Assembly (NCBI RefSeq): GCF_030680395.1
Contig: NZ_JAUXVR010000025.1
Span: forward strand, 124,001-188,000
Source of the DNA: Methylobacter sp.
Lineage (GTDB): Bacteria > Pseudomonadota > Gammaproteobacteria > Methylococcales > Methylomonadaceae
Length of the DNA stretch: 64,000 nt
Reading direction: 5' to 3'
Numbering within the stretch: the first letter of the stretch is position 1; the number at the start of each line of letters is the position of its first letter. Of the stretch, positions 43,050-53,706 are shown one piece after another. The position numbers were made by a program, and so were the translations under genes. Under the pieces are notes generated by a model. That model had not been told where the DNA came from and ran no database searches. It was given only the letters and a program-made list of their open reading frames with translations.

Positions 43050-44210
43050 ATGACACACCCATTCCCGAAATTAGCAGCCAGCCTAGGCGATATTGCTCAG
43101 CAAGGCTTGTATCGCTCTCGGCGGACCATAGCATCCCCTCAAGGTATTAATCTGGAAATTGACGGCAGGAATATAGTCAATTTTTGCAGCAATGATTATT
43201 TGGGGTTGGCTAACCATCCGGATGTGGTCAATGCGTTTAAATCCGGAGCGAATCACTACGGGGTCGGTAGCGGCTCGGCGCATTTGATTTGCGGGCATAG
43301 TGCTGCTCATCATGCGCTGGAAGAAGAGCTGGCGGCATTCACGGGTCGCGATCGAGCGTTATTGTTTTCCACGGGTTATATGGCCAATATCGGCGTGATT
43401 TCGGCTTTATTGGGTCGTAGCGATACGGTATTTGAAGACCGGTTAAATCATGCCTCATTGCTGGACGGCGGCCTGTTGTCCGGCGCGCGATTTAAGCGCT
43501 ATGCCCATGCCGATGTGGCCGATCTCAGTGCAAATCTGGAAAAAGCTACAGGCAACAAACTGATCGTTACCGATGGTGTATTTAGTATGGATGGCGATTT
43601 TGCGCCGTTGGAAGAATTGGCCTTTGCTGCAAAAAGCCATGATGCCTGGCTGATGGTTGACGATGCGCACGGGTTAGGCGTAATCGGTCAGCACGGCGGC
43701 GGTATTGTTGAACATTTCGGCCTTAATCAAGATGATGTACCGGTACTGATGGGGACCTTAGGCAAGGGTTTGGGCACGTTCGGCGCGTTCGTGGCAGGCC
43801 CCGAGGTGCTGATTGAAACTCTGATCCAGAAAGCCCGTACTTATATATATACCACTGCGTTACCGGCAGCGGTTGCCGAAGCGACTCGGGCAAGCTTGAA
43901 AATTGTCGTCGCAGAAAGCTGGCGTCGGGACAAGCTTAAAATATTGTCGGAGCGGTTCAGGTTGGGCGCGGAGCAGATTGGATTGCAGGTGATGCAATCA
44001 TCGTCGGCTATACAACCCATCCTGATCGGCGACAGTCAAACGGCCGTAGACATCAGCAATGCTTTATTAAATGCCGGCTTTCTGGTCAGTGCGATTCGTC
44101 CGCCGACAGTGCCGCAAGGCAGTGCAAGGTTGCGGGTGACTTTTTCAGCCCTGCACGAGGAGCAGCATGTCGACCGGTTGCTGGACGCGCTAGCTAAAAC
44201 AATCGCATAA
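43050..44210 (+). CDS. bioF: 8-amino-7-oxononanoate synthase BioF
   Basis: The 386-aa PLP enzyme has the [13 protein letters not shown] start block, a substrate-pocket His ([11 protein letters not shown]), VDDAHGLGV, and the PLP-lysine motif [12 protein letters not shown]. It condenses pimeloyl-ACP with alanine. The length matches the family. It follows bioB after a repeat-containing gap and precedes bioH by 14 bp. Confidence 0.96.
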   Translation: MTHPFPKLAASLGDIAQQGLYRSRRTIASPQGINLEIDGRNIVNFCSNDYLGLANHPDVVNAFKSGANHYGVGSGSAHLICGHSAAHHALEEELAAFTGRDRALLFSTGYMANIGVISALLGRSDTVFEDRLNHASLLDGGLLSGARFKRYAHADVADLSANLEKATGNKLIVTDGVFSMDGDFAPLEELAFAAKSHDAWLMVDDAHGLGVIGQHGGGIVEHFGLNQDDVPVLMGTLGKGLGTFGAFVAGPEVLIETLIQKARTYIYTTALPAAVAEATRASLKIVVAESWRRDKLKILSERFRLGAEQIGLQVMQSSSAIQPILIGDSQTAVDISNALLNAGFLVSAIRPPTVPQGSARLRVTFSALHEEQHVDRLLDALAKTIA

Positions 44211-44224
44211 CCTGGGGAGCGCAA

Positions 44225-45001
44225 GTGGCAAATATTCATCTGGAAACATTCGGCAAAGGCAAGCCTATTGTGCTGGTCCATGGCTGGGCTATGCATACCG
44301 GTATCTGGCGCGAGTTCGCAAAGCAATTGGCGCAAAATTACCGTGTCACTTGCATCGATTTGCCGGGACACGGGCGTAGCGGCAAAATCGATCCGTTTAC
44401 GTTGGAACTGATTAGTGCCGAGCTGGTTCATGCGGTTCCCGAGCAGAGCTGTTGCTGGCTGGGTTGGTCTTTGGGGGCTTCTGTGGTGCTTGATATAGCC
44501 GATCGTTATCCGGAGCGGGTGTCTTCTCTGGTTTTGCTGGCGGGCAATCCCTTGTATACGCAAACAGAGCAATGGCCGGGCATGGATGTAAGTTTGCTGG
44601 ATGATTTTGCCGATCATTTGAATAAAAATTGTCAGGCGACTTTGCTGCGTTTTTTATCCTTGCAGGTAAACGGCTTGCCCAACCGGAAAGTCCTGTTGAC
44701 AGCGCTTAAAGCATCGGTATTTGAATGCGATGCGCCTGATGAAAATACTTTGCAGGGTGGATTGAAAATACTAAAAGAAGCTGATTTGAGGCGGGTTTTA
44801 TCCGCATTGACTATTCCTGTCTCGGTCATCTTAGGCAGCCTGGATACCTTGGTTCCTGTGGCTGTAGGTCAAGAAATGCAACAGTTACTGCCAACCCTGA
44901 CGTTAAACATTATCGACAGGGCAGGGCATGTGCCGTTTTTGTCGCACAGCCGGGAAACGCTGGCGATTATTTCCCGATTTATGGATGAACAATGCAGTTA
45001 G
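44225..45001 (+). CDS. bioH: Pimeloyl-ACP methyl ester esterase BioH
   Basis: The 258-aa alpha/beta hydrolase starts at GTG 44225. The nucleophile Ser lies in LGWSLGASVV, with the catalytic Asp in LGSLDTLVP and His in GHVPFLSH. BioH removes the methyl group that BioC adds. It overlaps bioC by ten bases. Its place in the operon, rather than at a remote site as in E. coli, supports this assignment. Confidence 0.95.
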   Translation: MANIHLETFGKGKPIVLVHGWAMHTGIWREFAKQLAQNYRVTCIDLPGHGRSGKIDPFTLELISAELVHAVPEQSCCWLGWSLGASVVLDIADRYPERVSSLVLLAGNPLYTQTEQWPGMDVSLLDDFADHLNKNCQATLLRFLSLQVNGLPNRKVLLTALKASVFECDAPDENTLQGGLKILKEADLRRVLSALTIPVSVILGSLDTLVPVAVGQEMQQLLPTLTLNIIDRAGHVPFLSHSRETLAIISRFMDEQCS

Positions 45002-45765
45002 ATAAAGCCAAAATCAGGCAGTCGTTTGCGGCGGCTTCGGTTACTTATGACGGTGTTGCCGAACTACAGCGTACTGTCGGTAAGGCTCTGCTGGATACTA
45101 TCGATACCGAAAGCCTGGCTGGGCCGCTGTTGGACTTGGGATGCGGTACCGGTTTTTTATCCGCAAAGTTATTGGCGTTTGCTCAGCCTGTTATCGCGCT
45201 GGATATTGCGTTGCCGATGTTGCAGGTAACGCGAACAAAACTGGCCGATATGTCGAATGTCAGCTATTTATGTGCCGATGCCGAACAACTGCCGCTCGCC
45301 GGACAAATCGCCGATGGCGTGTTTTCCAATCTTGCATTGCAGTGGTGCATAAATCTCGATGGCGTATTTACCGATATTAAACGGGTATTGAAACCGGGTG
45401 GTCGGCTGGTTTTTTCAACGTTCGGCCCGCAAACGTTACAGGAATTAAAAACCGCGTGGGCGGAAGTCGACGATTACAATCATGTTAATGACTTTTACAG
45501 CGAGCAGCAGTTGACCCGTTTTCTCCAGTTGGCGGGTTACACCGAGATAAAAATTGAAACCAAGCTCTATATGTCGAGCTATGGTTCGGTTTTGGCGCTG
45601 ATGAAGGAGCTAAAGCACATCGGCGCGCATAACATGATTGCCGGGCGCAATAAAAACATCACTACCAAGACCCAGATGCAGCGCATGATTGCGGCTTATG
45701 AGCGGTGTCGAAGCGACGATCGGATTCCTGCGACTTACGAGGCCATTATGGTCACGGCAAGCTAA
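44992..45765 (+). CDS. bioC: Malonyl-ACP O-methyltransferase BioC
   Basis: The 257-aa SAM methyltransferase has a LLDLGCGTGFLS motif I near residue 45. The BioC-type N-terminus QSFAAASVTYDGVAELQR is present. It methylates malonyl-ACP to start pimelate synthesis by the fatty-acid pathway. It lies between bioH and bioD with overlaps on both sides. Confidence 0.95.
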   Translation: MQLDKAKIRQSFAAASVTYDGVAELQRTVGKALLDTIDTESLAGPLLDLGCGTGFLSAKLLAFAQPVIALDIALPMLQVTRTKLADMSNVSYLCADAEQLPLAGQIADGVFSNLALQWCINLDGVFTDIKRVLKPGGRLVFSTFGPQTLQELKTAWAEVDDYNHVNDFYSEQQLTRFLQLAGYTEIKIETKLYMSSYGSVLALMKELKHIGAHNMIAGRNKNITTKTQMQRMIAAYERCRSDDRIPATYEAIMVTAS

Positions 45766-46424
45766 TGAAAAAGGGTTACTTTATAACCGGCACCGATACC
45801 AACGTCGGCAAAACCTGGGCGACGATTGCGCTGATGCGTTATTTTAAAAGTCAGGGGCAATCGGTTGTAGGCATGAAGCCCGTTGCCGCCGGTTGTTTAA
45901 TGCTGGACGGGCGGCTGCAAAATGAAGATGCGTTGCTGATACAAGAAAACGCATCATTGCAGATTGATTACGACTTGATCAATCCTTACGCCTATGAACT
46001 GCCGGTTTCTCCTCATATTGCGGGTGTAAAAGACCCGGTCAGACTGGATCTTTTGGCTGTCAAATTCGAGCTATTGAAAACCCTGGCCGACATCGTTGTC
46101 GTTGAAGGCGCCGGAGGCTGGTACACGCCTTTAAATGAGCGGGAAGCTATCAGCGATTTGGCAAAGGTGCTGGCGCTGCCGGTCATTATGGTAGTTGCCA
46201 TCAAATTGGGGTGTATTAATCATGCAAGACTGACTCATCAGGCGATAAAACAGTCGGGCGTAAATTGTGCGGGCTGGATTGCAGTCTGCACGGACCCGGA
46301 TTTGTTAAGCAGAGGCGAGAATATCCAAGCCATAAAAGCCTCTGTGGATGCACCTTTGCTGGCTGTGTTGCCTTACATGGACGTTGCCGATTTTAATTTT
46401 CTATCGGAGCAAGTAAGGATGTAA
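45765..46424 (+). CDS. bioD: Dethiobiotin synthetase BioD
   Basis: From ATG 45765, which shares one base with the bioC stop, the product is 219 aa. The P-loop GTDTNVGKT near the N-terminus, KPVAAGC and EGAGGWYTPL are family marks. It closes the ureido ring using CO2 and ATP. A longer open frame from 45705 overlaps bioC and is not supported. Confidence 0.95.
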   Translation: MKKGYFITGTDTNVGKTWATIALMRYFKSQGQSVVGMKPVAAGCLMLDGRLQNEDALLIQENASLQIDYDLINPYAYELPVSPHIAGVKDPVRLDLLAVKFELLKTLADIVVVEGAGGWYTPLNEREAISDLAKVLALPVIMVVAIKLGCINHARLTHQAIKQSGVNCAGWIAVCTDPDLLSRGENIQAIKASVDAPLLAVLPYMDVADFNFLSEQVRM

Positions 46425-46564
46425 CCGCACTTGATAAATGTTACAGGAATGATTTATCGGGCGACTAACTAAAAATAAAACATGACAAAGTCTCTCTGAT
46501 AGCCCTATTATTTTCGTTTTTTTCCAGTTAGATTCGCCGTTAACTTACGGCACAAGGTTAATGC

Positions 46565-48424
46565 ATGTCGATTCGCACTATCTCATCAGTAAAATTAATT
46601 TTAGTTGCCGGCACGCTGTTGTCCGGATGTACGCCGACCCGGCAAATTGTGGTTGATCATCCATCGACTCAGGCGAGCCAGTTTCAACCTTTGCAAGGTT
46701 TTCAGTCCATTGATGGCGATGATTACTATGTGCGGTTGATTTCGGAGTTTGATTTTAAAGGCGACAATGTCTTAAAAAGCGGCTGTAACAATATGGCGCC
46801 GTCTTATGAAAAAGGCGATTTATCTGCGGCTCTTATATACAGCGTGCGTAACGAGGCGCTTAAGCTTAGCCGTGAAGCCACGGGTTTTTTGTATCAGGCG
46901 ACGACAGGCAAGTGTAACTTTACCTTCGATGCCAAAAAGCTTTACCTGACGCCGTGGATACGTTTGGATTCTGGCAAGGAAACTATGGTCGATTATAACT
47001 TTTACACTAACGCCAATAGCGATGTGGATGTATCAAGTTTGGTTGGCGATGTAAATACGGCCAGCAATTTGCTGGCCTTAACAGGTGTCGGTATGGGTGT
47101 TGCCATCATGGGACAGGTTGCCGGGCAATGGGTAAAGAGTAATCAGCAAGCGACTGTAGCAACACCTGCGCCTCATCAATCAGCCAAGCATAGCTCGGAG
47201 TCGCATTCGCTACCCGCGGTCACAACTTTTTCCGGTAAGACAGGAACGCTTAATCAGACAATATTTAAGGTCTATGATGTGGCGGAAGGCGGATTTAATC
47301 TGTTTGGCTCAGACACCAAACAGTTGGGTGAGCTAAAAATTTATCCGGAAATTTTGTCTTCTTTGCTATTAAAGACTACTGCTGATGGCATTCCTGATGC
47401 GCGCGATTTGTCGTTCGAAGAAATAGGCTATTCGCCAATAAAATCAGCGACTGGGGAAATAAACCTTCAGCAATTGATTGAGCAATCGAAACATCCGGCA
47501 AAGCCGAATTTAAAGCCTGACTGGAATAATTACCATGAAGTGGAGGGTAACTGCCGGAAATTGAAGTTGGTGATGAAGGATTTGGGTTTCAACAAGTTTG
47601 ATCGTAATGCGGTGATTTACTATTTTCTGGCTAAAAATGGAGATTGGAATAACTACAATATCAATCGGCAAAAGACTCAGAGTGAAGAAATACGCCCCAA
47701 AGTCATAGAAAATTATCGTAGCAAAAATTTTGCTAATTGTCTGGCAGTCGATGATTATGTGGTTATGAAATCAATGGGTTTGCCGGTTAATACGCAGTCC
47801 GACTGGGACCAAATGGGTGAGGCGAGCTACAAAAAAGAGCAATTGTTTACGCCGCTTAAATCGATTGAGAGGCAGTTGGTCGCAGTGCTGAAAAATCCAA
47901 ACAAGGTGGAAATGGAGCAACAGCTGTTTCCCTTGCTAAACACGGCAAAAAATGGCGACGGTAGCGTGTTACTACAAAATCATTTAGGTGACTTTGGCTT
48001 GGAGTTATTACTCAATCCGCCTGTAACGCCCGTTGTTCCGGCGGACGTATCAACTACCAAGACGGCTCCCGTTGTGGCAGCAGCACCTGCATCGACGGCT
48101 ATTCCAGGCGAGGGCGTTATTGTCAGTGCTCGTCAATTAGCGCAAGTTTTTTCAGGGCTGTCGATCAACGAGCTGAGTTGTGCGCGACCGGTCCCCGACG
48201 GCTTGGGAAAATATGTGAGCAATGCGGGGCTTTTATTGTTCACCATTAAAGAAGGCGGTCCGCATGTTAAAGGTGGGGCTATGGAGTTTGAATTTGCAGC
48301 TGGTAAGATTACGCGCATTGCTTTTCAGTTGTCTACCTACCGGGATTTCGAGCAGGATCTGTTGGATCGGCCGGAAATTGGCGGATGTCGAATTGATCTT
48401 TCTTTTTTGGCAAAGTTACACTAA
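46565..48424 (+). CDS. Large lipoprotein of unknown function
   Basis: The 619-aa protein has a lipoprotein signal (AGTLLSGC, Cys about residue 21). A folded N-terminal region, a hydrophobic stretch (about 170-190: NLLALTGVGMGVAIMGQVAG) and a Pro/Ala linker (about 490-520) follow, then a final 100-residue domain. I recognise no family. Outer-membrane or periplasmic location is likely from the lipobox. The neighbours (bioD, hemerythrin) give no hint of function. Confidence 0.65.
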   Translation: MSIRTISSVKLILVAGTLLSGCTPTRQIVVDHPSTQASQFQPLQGFQSIDGDDYYVRLISEFDFKGDNVLKSGCNNMAPSYEKGDLSAALIYSVRNEALKLSREATGFLYQATTGKCNFTFDAKKLYLTPWIRLDSGKETMVDYNFYTNANSDVDVSSLVGDVNTASNLLALTGVGMGVAIMGQVAGQWVKSNQQATVATPAPHQSAKHSSESHSLPAVTTFSGKTGTLNQTIFKVYDVAEGGFNLFGSDTKQLGELKIYPEILSSLLLKTTADGIPDARDLSFEEIGYSPIKSATGEINLQQLIEQSKHPAKPNLKPDWNNYHEVEGNCRKLKLVMKDLGFNKFDRNAVIYYFLAKNGDWNNYNINRQKTQSEEIRPKVIENYRSKNFANCLAVDDYVVMKSMGLPVNTQSDWDQMGEASYKKEQLFTPLKSIERQLVAVLKNPNKVEMEQQLFPLLNTAKNGDGSVLLQNHLGDFGLELLLNPPVTPVVPADVSTTKTAPVVAAAPASTAIPGEGVIVSARQLAQVFSGLSINELSCARPVPDGLGKYVSNAGLLLFTIKEGGPHVKGGAMEFEFAAGKITRIAFQLSTYRDFEQDLLDRPEIGGCRIDLSFLAKLH

Positions 48425-48590
48425 CGTAAATGTTGTTCTGATATAGACTTTACCTCTTGGAAAGAAACAAAAAATAGGCGGTCATAAGTTGATTTATACC
48501 ATAAATTAAATATGGATTTAGAGGTGGATATAATCCATAATATTTGTGCGGTAAATAATCAATAATATAAAAAATATCAGGAGAGACGTT

Positions 48591-48989
48591 ATGGCTTTAA
48601 TTACTTGGACGGCTGGTCAATACGGCACAAATGTTGGCTTTGCAGATGATGAGCATAAGATTTTGTTTGATAAGCTTAATAAGCTGTATGATTTAGCAAC
48701 AGGTGGAGCGGAGCGCTCTGCCATAGGTGCGCAACTAGATGATCTGATTTCATATGTTGTCGATCATTTTGCTCATGAAGAAAAAGAAATGCTGGCAAAA
48801 GGTTATGCAGGCTACGATCGCCACAAGGAAGAGCATGAGGCTTTGGTAGGTATCTGCGGCGGTCTGCAAGCAAAGTTTCATGCGGGTCAGGCAGAAGTTG
48901 ACGAGGGCGTCGGTCAGCTGGTTAAGGGCTGGTTAGATAGCCACATCCCTAACTTTGATATGGCTTATGCGGATGCGTTAAACAGTTAA
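48591..48989 (+). CDS. Bacteriohemerythrin
   Basis: The 132-aa four-helix protein carries the full di-iron set. These are His in DDEHKILFDKL, HFAHEEKEM, the YDRHKEEHEAL pair and SHIPNFDMAYAD, plus the N-terminal W-T-x-x-Y region. It binds oxygen reversibly. In methanotrophs such proteins are linked with oxygen supply to methane oxidation, which fits the suggested host. CAGGAGAG precedes the start. Confidence 0.95.
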   Translation: MALITWTAGQYGTNVGFADDEHKILFDKLNKLYDLATGGAERSAIGAQLDDLISYVVDHFAHEEKEMLAKGYAGYDRHKEEHEALVGICGGLQAKFHAGQAEVDEGVGQLVKGWLDSHIPNFDMAYADALNS

Positions 48990-49010
48990 TCCGGTTTCAA
49001 CATTAAAAAC

Positions 49011-49048
49011 AAAAGGCTTGTGAGTTACATTGATTCACAAGCCTTTTT
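49011..49048 (+). terminator. Terminator after the hemerythrin gene
   Basis: AAAAGGCTTGTGA (49011-49023) pairs with TCACAAGCCTTTTT (49035-49048) around an eleven-base loop, ending in a T-run. Confidence 0.9.
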
Positions 49049-49231
49049 ATTGCGCCAAATAACATCAAGGAAAGGACAGCTGGTATAGATTGTCTTCATA
49101 GGTTAAAATCAAAAAGATTATTTGTGATAATTATTACGTAAACGGAATAGGGCCGACCTTGGCATGTCCTGAAATTACGGAACGATATAATGCATACAAG
49201 AGTTTATAACTACTAACGAGGAGGCTGCTCC

Positions 49232-50377
49232 GTGAAGAAAACAAAGCAACTGTTCGCAGGTCTGATCTTAATGGCTTTAGGCCTAGGGACAGCGCAGGCG
49301 GAATATACGCTCAATTTAATGAAAGGGGTTACAAAGGTCAGTAATGACATTTATGACCTGCACATGCTGGTCTTATGGATTTGTGTATTTATAGGTATCG
49401 GTGTGTTCGGAACTATGTTCTACTCGATTTACCACCATCGTAAATCAAGAGGACATAAAGCGGAGCAGTTTCATGAAAATACGACGGTTGAAATTATTTG
49501 GACCATTATCCCGACCTTGATTTTGATTGGCATGGCCATTCCAGCCACGAAAGCCATGATAGAGCTGGATGATGTGCAAGAATCCGAAATGTCTATTAAG
49601 GTAACCGGACATCAATGGAAGTGGGAATATGACTATCTTGATAATGGGATTCATTTTTTTAGCAGCCTGGATGAAGCCAGTAATAAAGTGCGCCAAGTGG
49701 GTTCAGGTATCGATCCTAGATCCGTTCCTCATTACTTGTTGAATGTTGATAAACCGTTAGTTATTCCAACTAAGAAGAAAATTCGTTTTGTATTTACCTC
49801 AGCAGACGTAATCCATTCATGGTGGGTGCCGGATCTGGGTTGGAAAAAAGATACTAATCCTGGTTTTATCAATGAGTCATGGACTTCTGTTGATGAGCCG
49901 GGTACTTATCGTGGTCAATGTACTGAGCTTTGCGGTAAGGACCATGGTTTTATGCCGATCGTTGTGATTGCAATGAACGAACCTGATTACAATGCCTGGG
50001 TAGACCAACAAAAAGCGGCTGTGGTTGCTGAAGCGGGCTCGGCTAACAAACAGTGGACTACCGAAGAACTGGTTGCTAAAGGTAAAACTGTTTATGAGAC
50101 CAGTTGTGCATCCTGTCATATGCAGGACGGTGCAGGGTTGCCTGGTACTTTCCCGGCGCTAAAGGCAAGTCCGGTGGTAACCGGCGATATTAATGCTCAA
50201 GTTAAGCTGGTCTTTGAAGGAAAAGGCATGATGCCGGCTTTCGGAAAAATGTTAAGTGCGGTTGATTTTGCTGCAGTCATAACATATACCCGTAATGGTC
50301 TGGGTAATTCGGTCGGAGATTCCATTCAACCTTCCGCTATTCAGACTCTGCAATCGGCAACACCGGCGGCAGATTAA
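49232..50377 (+). CDS. coxB: Cytochrome c oxidase subunit II with fused cytochrome c domain
   Basis: The 381-aa protein has a signal peptide, two membrane helices (about 40-60 and 85-105) and a CuA domain with HSWWVPDLGWK and CTELCGKDHGFM. A C-terminal cytochrome c domain with CASCH (about residue 293) follows, so the enzyme is of the caa3 type. The GTG start at 49232 follows GAGGAG. It accepts electrons for the oxidase encoded downstream. Confidence 0.95.
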   Translation: MKKTKQLFAGLILMALGLGTAQAEYTLNLMKGVTKVSNDIYDLHMLVLWICVFIGIGVFGTMFYSIYHHRKSRGHKAEQFHENTTVEIIWTIIPTLILIGMAIPATKAMIELDDVQESEMSIKVTGHQWKWEYDYLDNGIHFFSSLDEASNKVRQVGSGIDPRSVPHYLLNVDKPLVIPTKKKIRFVFTSADVIHSWWVPDLGWKKDTNPGFINESWTSVDEPGTYRGQCTELCGKDHGFMPIVVIAMNEPDYNAWVDQQKAAVVAEAGSANKQWTTEELVAKGKTVYETSCASCHMQDGAGLPGTFPALKASPVVTGDINAQVKLVFEGKGMMPAFGKMLSAVDFAAVITYTRNGLGNSVGDSIQPSAIQTLQSATPAAD

Positions 50378-50441
50378 AAATGAATAAGTCATTGCGTTGT
50401 TATCGATCTAATCTTTTTTATAGTTTCAAGAGGTATGAAAT

Positions 50442-52058
50442 ATGTCTGCTGTAGTCGCTGAACATGATGATCATCACGATCATCACGAACATGGTCCTGC
50501 CAAGGGACTATTAAGATGGGTTATTACCACCAATCATAAAGATATCGGTACGTTATATTTGCTGTTTGCGCTGGCGATGTTTTTTGTCGGCGGCACAATG
50601 GCAATGATTATTCGTGCCGAATTATTTGAACCGGGTATGCAGTTTGTTAATCCCCAGTTCTTTAATTCAATGACCACTATGCACGCCTTGGTTATGGTAT
50701 TCGGTGCAGTTATGCCTGCATTCGTCGGCTTGGCCAACTGGATGATTCCAATGATGATCGGCGCTCCGGATATGGCATTGCCGCGTATGAATAACATGAG
50801 CTTCTGGTTGCTGGTTGCCGGTGTTTTACTGCTGGCAAGCACCTTGTTTATGGAAGGCGGCGCACCTGCCAGCGGTTGGACCTTGTATCCACCGTTAGTA
50901 TTGCAAACCGGTAAGGCATTGCCTTTCGCGATTTTCTCTGTGCATTTGCTGGGTATCTCGTCAATCATGGGTGCAATTAATATCATTGCCACTATTTTCA
51001 ATATGCGTGCCCCCGGCATGACATTGATGAAAATGCCGATGTTTGTTTGGACCTGGTTGATTACTGCTTTCTTGTTAATCGCTATCATGCCTGTTTTTGC
51101 AGGCGCAGTGACCATGTTGTTAACAGACAAATTCTTCAATACCAGCTTTTTTGATGCGGCCGGTGGTGGTGATCCGGTTCTTTATCAACACATTTTCTGG
51201 TTTTTTGGGCATCCTGAAGTTTATGTAATGATTCTGCCTACCTTCGGTGTGGCTTCTACCATCATTCCGGTATTTGCTCGCAAACCTTTGTTTGGCTATA
51301 GCTCTATGGTTTATGCGACTGCTTCAATTGCATTTTTGTCATTTATCGTCTGGGCTCACCATATGTTTACGGTCGGCATGCCAATAGCAGGCGAGTTATA
51401 TTTCATGTATGCAACCATGTTAATTGCAATTCCTACCGGGGTTAAAGTTTTTAACTGGACTGCGACCATGTGGAAAGGTTCGATGACTTTTGAAACACCG
51501 ATGTTGTTTTCGATTGCTTTCGTCGTTTTGTTTACGATGGGTGGATTCACCGGATTGATGATGTCTGTTGCGCCGGTTGATTTTCAGTATCACGATACTT
51601 ATTTTATTGTTGCACATTTCCATTACACGCTGGTTCCAGCTTCAGTCTTTATATTGATGGCTGCCGGCTATTTTTGGCTGCCTAAATGGACAGGGCATAT
51701 GTATGACGAAAGAATCGGTCGGTTGCATTTTTGGTTGTCCGTGGTATCAGTAAATATCCTGTTTTTCCCTCAGCATTTCCTGGGACTTGCCGGTATGCCG
51801 CGCAGAATTCCTGATTATGCCGTTCAATTTGCGGATTGGAATATGATTTCCAGTATTGGCGGTTTTATATTCGGTGCCAGCCAACTGCTGTTCCTGTATA
51901 TCGTTATCGATACAATCAAAGGCGGAACTGGCGAAAAAGTAACTGATGAAGTGTGGGAAGATGCTGCCAAGCATAGCTTGGAGTGGACTTTGCCATCACC
52001 ACCGCCGTATCATTCTTTTACTACGCCACCTACAGTTATACCGACTGAGCATATCTAG
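50442..52058 (+). CDS. coxA: Cytochrome c oxidase subunit I
   Basis: The 538-aa protein has twelve membrane helices and a His-rich N-terminal tail ([12 protein letters not shown]). The heme-copper ligands are all present: HPEVY with the cross-linked Tyr, [10 protein letters not shown], and [12 protein letters not shown]. It is a canonical A-type oxidase catalytic subunit. It lies 64 bp after coxB. Confidence 0.97.
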   Translation: MSAVVAEHDDHHDHHEHGPAKGLLRWVITTNHKDIGTLYLLFALAMFFVGGTMAMIIRAELFEPGMQFVNPQFFNSMTTMHALVMVFGAVMPAFVGLANWMIPMMIGAPDMALPRMNNMSFWLLVAGVLLLASTLFMEGGAPASGWTLYPPLVLQTGKALPFAIFSVHLLGISSIMGAINIIATIFNMRAPGMTLMKMPMFVWTWLITAFLLIAIMPVFAGAVTMLLTDKFFNTSFFDAAGGGDPVLYQHIFWFFGHPEVYVMILPTFGVASTIIPVFARKPLFGYSSMVYATASIAFLSFIVWAHHMFTVGMPIAGELYFMYATMLIAIPTGVKVFNWTATMWKGSMTFETPMLFSIAFVVLFTMGGFTGLMMSVAPVDFQYHDTYFIVAHFHYTLVPASVFILMAAGYFWLPKWTGHMYDERIGRLHFWLSVVSVNILFFPQHFLGLAGMPRRIPDYAVQFADWNMISSIGGFIFGASQLLFLYIVIDTIKGGTGEKVTDEVWEDAAKHSLEWTLPSPPPYHSFTTPPTVIPTEHI

Positions 52059-52118
52059 GGTATTGCATTCAGGTTGCTTTCAAAAGCAACCTGCTTAGAT
52101 AACGTATCAGGTGAAATA

Positions 52119-52217
52119 ATGAATACCAAACAAAAAAATATTTTGACAGCAGTGATTTTGATTACAATTGCGGTCACTATTTATGTTTTTGCAGTGATAA
52201 GAGCTGTTTCTCAATGA
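52119..52217 (+). CDS. Putative 32-aa cytochrome oxidase assembly peptide
   Basis: The ORF encodes [12 protein letters not shown] followed by one membrane helix and ends RAVSQ. It starts after CAGGTGAAATA and overlaps the ctaG start by four bases (ATGA). Small single-helix proteins of this kind, named cytochrome oxidase small assembly proteins, occur between coxA and ctaG in proteobacteria. Its tiny size makes it easy to miss in automated annotation. Confidence 0.65.
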   Translation: MNTKQKNILTAVILITIAVTIYVFAVIRAVSQ

Positions 52218-52756
52218 ACGAAGGCGTTACTCAAAAAAACACTAAGTTAGTTCGGATATTGGTGTTTGTTGTATTGGGAATGTTTGGTTTTGGCTATGCT
52301 CTGGTTCCTCTTTATGATGTTTTGTGTGAAGTAACAGGACTCAATGGAAAAGTTGAATCGTCCGCTATTAAGGAAGTTAGCTACGAAGTTGATAAAAACA
52401 GAGAGATCACCGTAGAGTTTATGACTGCACTGAATGAGGCAACACCGATGGTGTTCCATTCAGAAATAAAAAAATTAAAAGTTCATCCGGGTGAATATTA
52501 CACGGTGAATTTTTATGCGGAAAATAAGACCGATAAAGTAATGGTTGCTCGGGCAATTCCAAGTATTTCTCCCGGAGCAGCTGCTGAATTTTTTAAAAAA
52601 ACAGAGTGTTTTTGCTTTTCAGAACAGACATTTAGAGCGCGAGAAGGCAGGACTATGCCGGTGCGTTTTGTTGTTAATCCTGAATTACCCGAGCAATATA
52701 AAACAATTACACTTGCATATACATTTTTTGATAATACTGAAACATCAGTGAAATGA
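52214..52756 (+). CDS. ctaG: Cytochrome c oxidase copper chaperone CtaG (Cox11)
   Basis: The 180-aa protein has one N-terminal membrane helix with [15 protein letters not shown] after it. The Cox11 copper site CFCFSEQ lies near residue 134. It delivers copper to the CuB center of subunit I. It sits between coxA and coxC, as in many gammaproteobacteria. Confidence 0.95.
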   Translation: MNEGVTQKNTKLVRILVFVVLGMFGFGYALVPLYDVLCEVTGLNGKVESSAIKEVSYEVDKNREITVEFMTALNEATPMVFHSEIKKLKVHPGEYYTVNFYAENKTDKVMVARAIPSISPGAAAEFFKKTECFCFSEQTFRAREGRTMPVRFVVNPELPEQYKTITLAYTFFDNTETSVK

Positions 52757-52768
52757 GAGAGGAAGGTC

Positions 52769-53632
52769 ATGTCTACAAGTAACGAGTATTACATTCCGCA
52801 TAAAGCTACCTGGCCGGTCATTGGAACTGCCGGTTTGGTGATGATGCTGGCTGGATTTGCAAATTATTTAAATGGTTCGGCAGCCGGTTCGGCCTGGATG
52901 TTGTTGGGGCTAACGGTATTTATTGTTATGCTTGCCGGGTGGTTCACATTGCAGTCCGGGGAAAGTGAATCAGGCATGTATAGTACGCAGGTAGGTATTT
53001 CCTATCGTATGGGTATGATGTGGTTTATCTTTTCGGAAATCATGTTTTTTGCCGTTTTCTTCGGTACACTTTGGTATACGCGTAATTTATCGGTGCCATG
53101 GCTGGGCGGGGAAGGTGCTAGAGCAGCAACCAAAGAGCTATTGTGGCCTTCTTTCGAAGCAGTCTGGCCTACCAATGGTCCCGGTAAAGTCGGCGGCGAA
53201 TTCGAGCCTATGGGAGCGTGGGGATTGCCTTTCCTGAATACCTTAATTCTGCTGACTAGCGGCGTATCTTGTACTTGGGCGCATCATGGCTTGCTGGCAA
53301 AAAACCGCGATCAGTTAATTAAAGGCTTGGCGGCTACTGTAGGTTTGGGCCTCTTGTTCGTGTCATTCCAGGCATTCGAATATCATGAAGCGTATACTGA
53401 AATGGGTTTAACTTTGGGTTCAGGTATTTATGGATCTACCTTTTTCATGTTGACCGGTTTTCACGGTTTCCATGTTTGCGTAGGGGCTATTATTCTGAGC
53501 GTTGTTTTATTTCGTAGCTGGAAAGGTCACTTTAAACCGGAAAATCATTTCGCTTTTGAAGCCGCAGCCTGGTATTGGCATTTCGTTGACGTGGTATGGT
53601 TAGGATTATTTATATTTGTTTATGTAATTTAG
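52769..53632 (+). CDS. coxC: Cytochrome c oxidase subunit III
   Basis: The 287-aa protein has seven membrane helices, an FSEIMFFAVFFG block and the typical C-terminal AAWYWHFVDVVWLGLFI. It binds and stabilises subunit I. GAGAGAGGAAGG precedes the start. A strong terminator follows. Confidence 0.96.
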   Translation: MSTSNEYYIPHKATWPVIGTAGLVMMLAGFANYLNGSAAGSAWMLLGLTVFIVMLAGWFTLQSGESESGMYSTQVGISYRMGMMWFIFSEIMFFAVFFGTLWYTRNLSVPWLGGEGARAATKELLWPSFEAVWPTNGPGKVGGEFEPMGAWGLPFLNTLILLTSGVSCTWAHHGLLAKNRDQLIKGLAATVGLGLLFVSFQAFEYHEAYTEMGLTLGSGIYGSTFFMLTGFHGFHVCVGAIILSVVLFRSWKGHFKPENHFAFEAAAWYWHFVDVVWLGLFIFVYVI

Positions 53633-53648
53633 TCTAAACAGCCATACC

Positions 53649-53685
53649 AAAAAAAGCGCTGCCTAACAGACAGCGCTTTTTTTTT
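53649..53685 (+). terminator. Terminator after coxC
   Basis: AAAAAAGCGCTG pairs with CAGCGCTTTTTT around a short loop, followed by further T. It can also serve the convergent DUF2909 gene. Confidence 0.9.
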
Positions 53686-53706
53686 GTCGGAATGGTTGAG
53701 TCGTTT

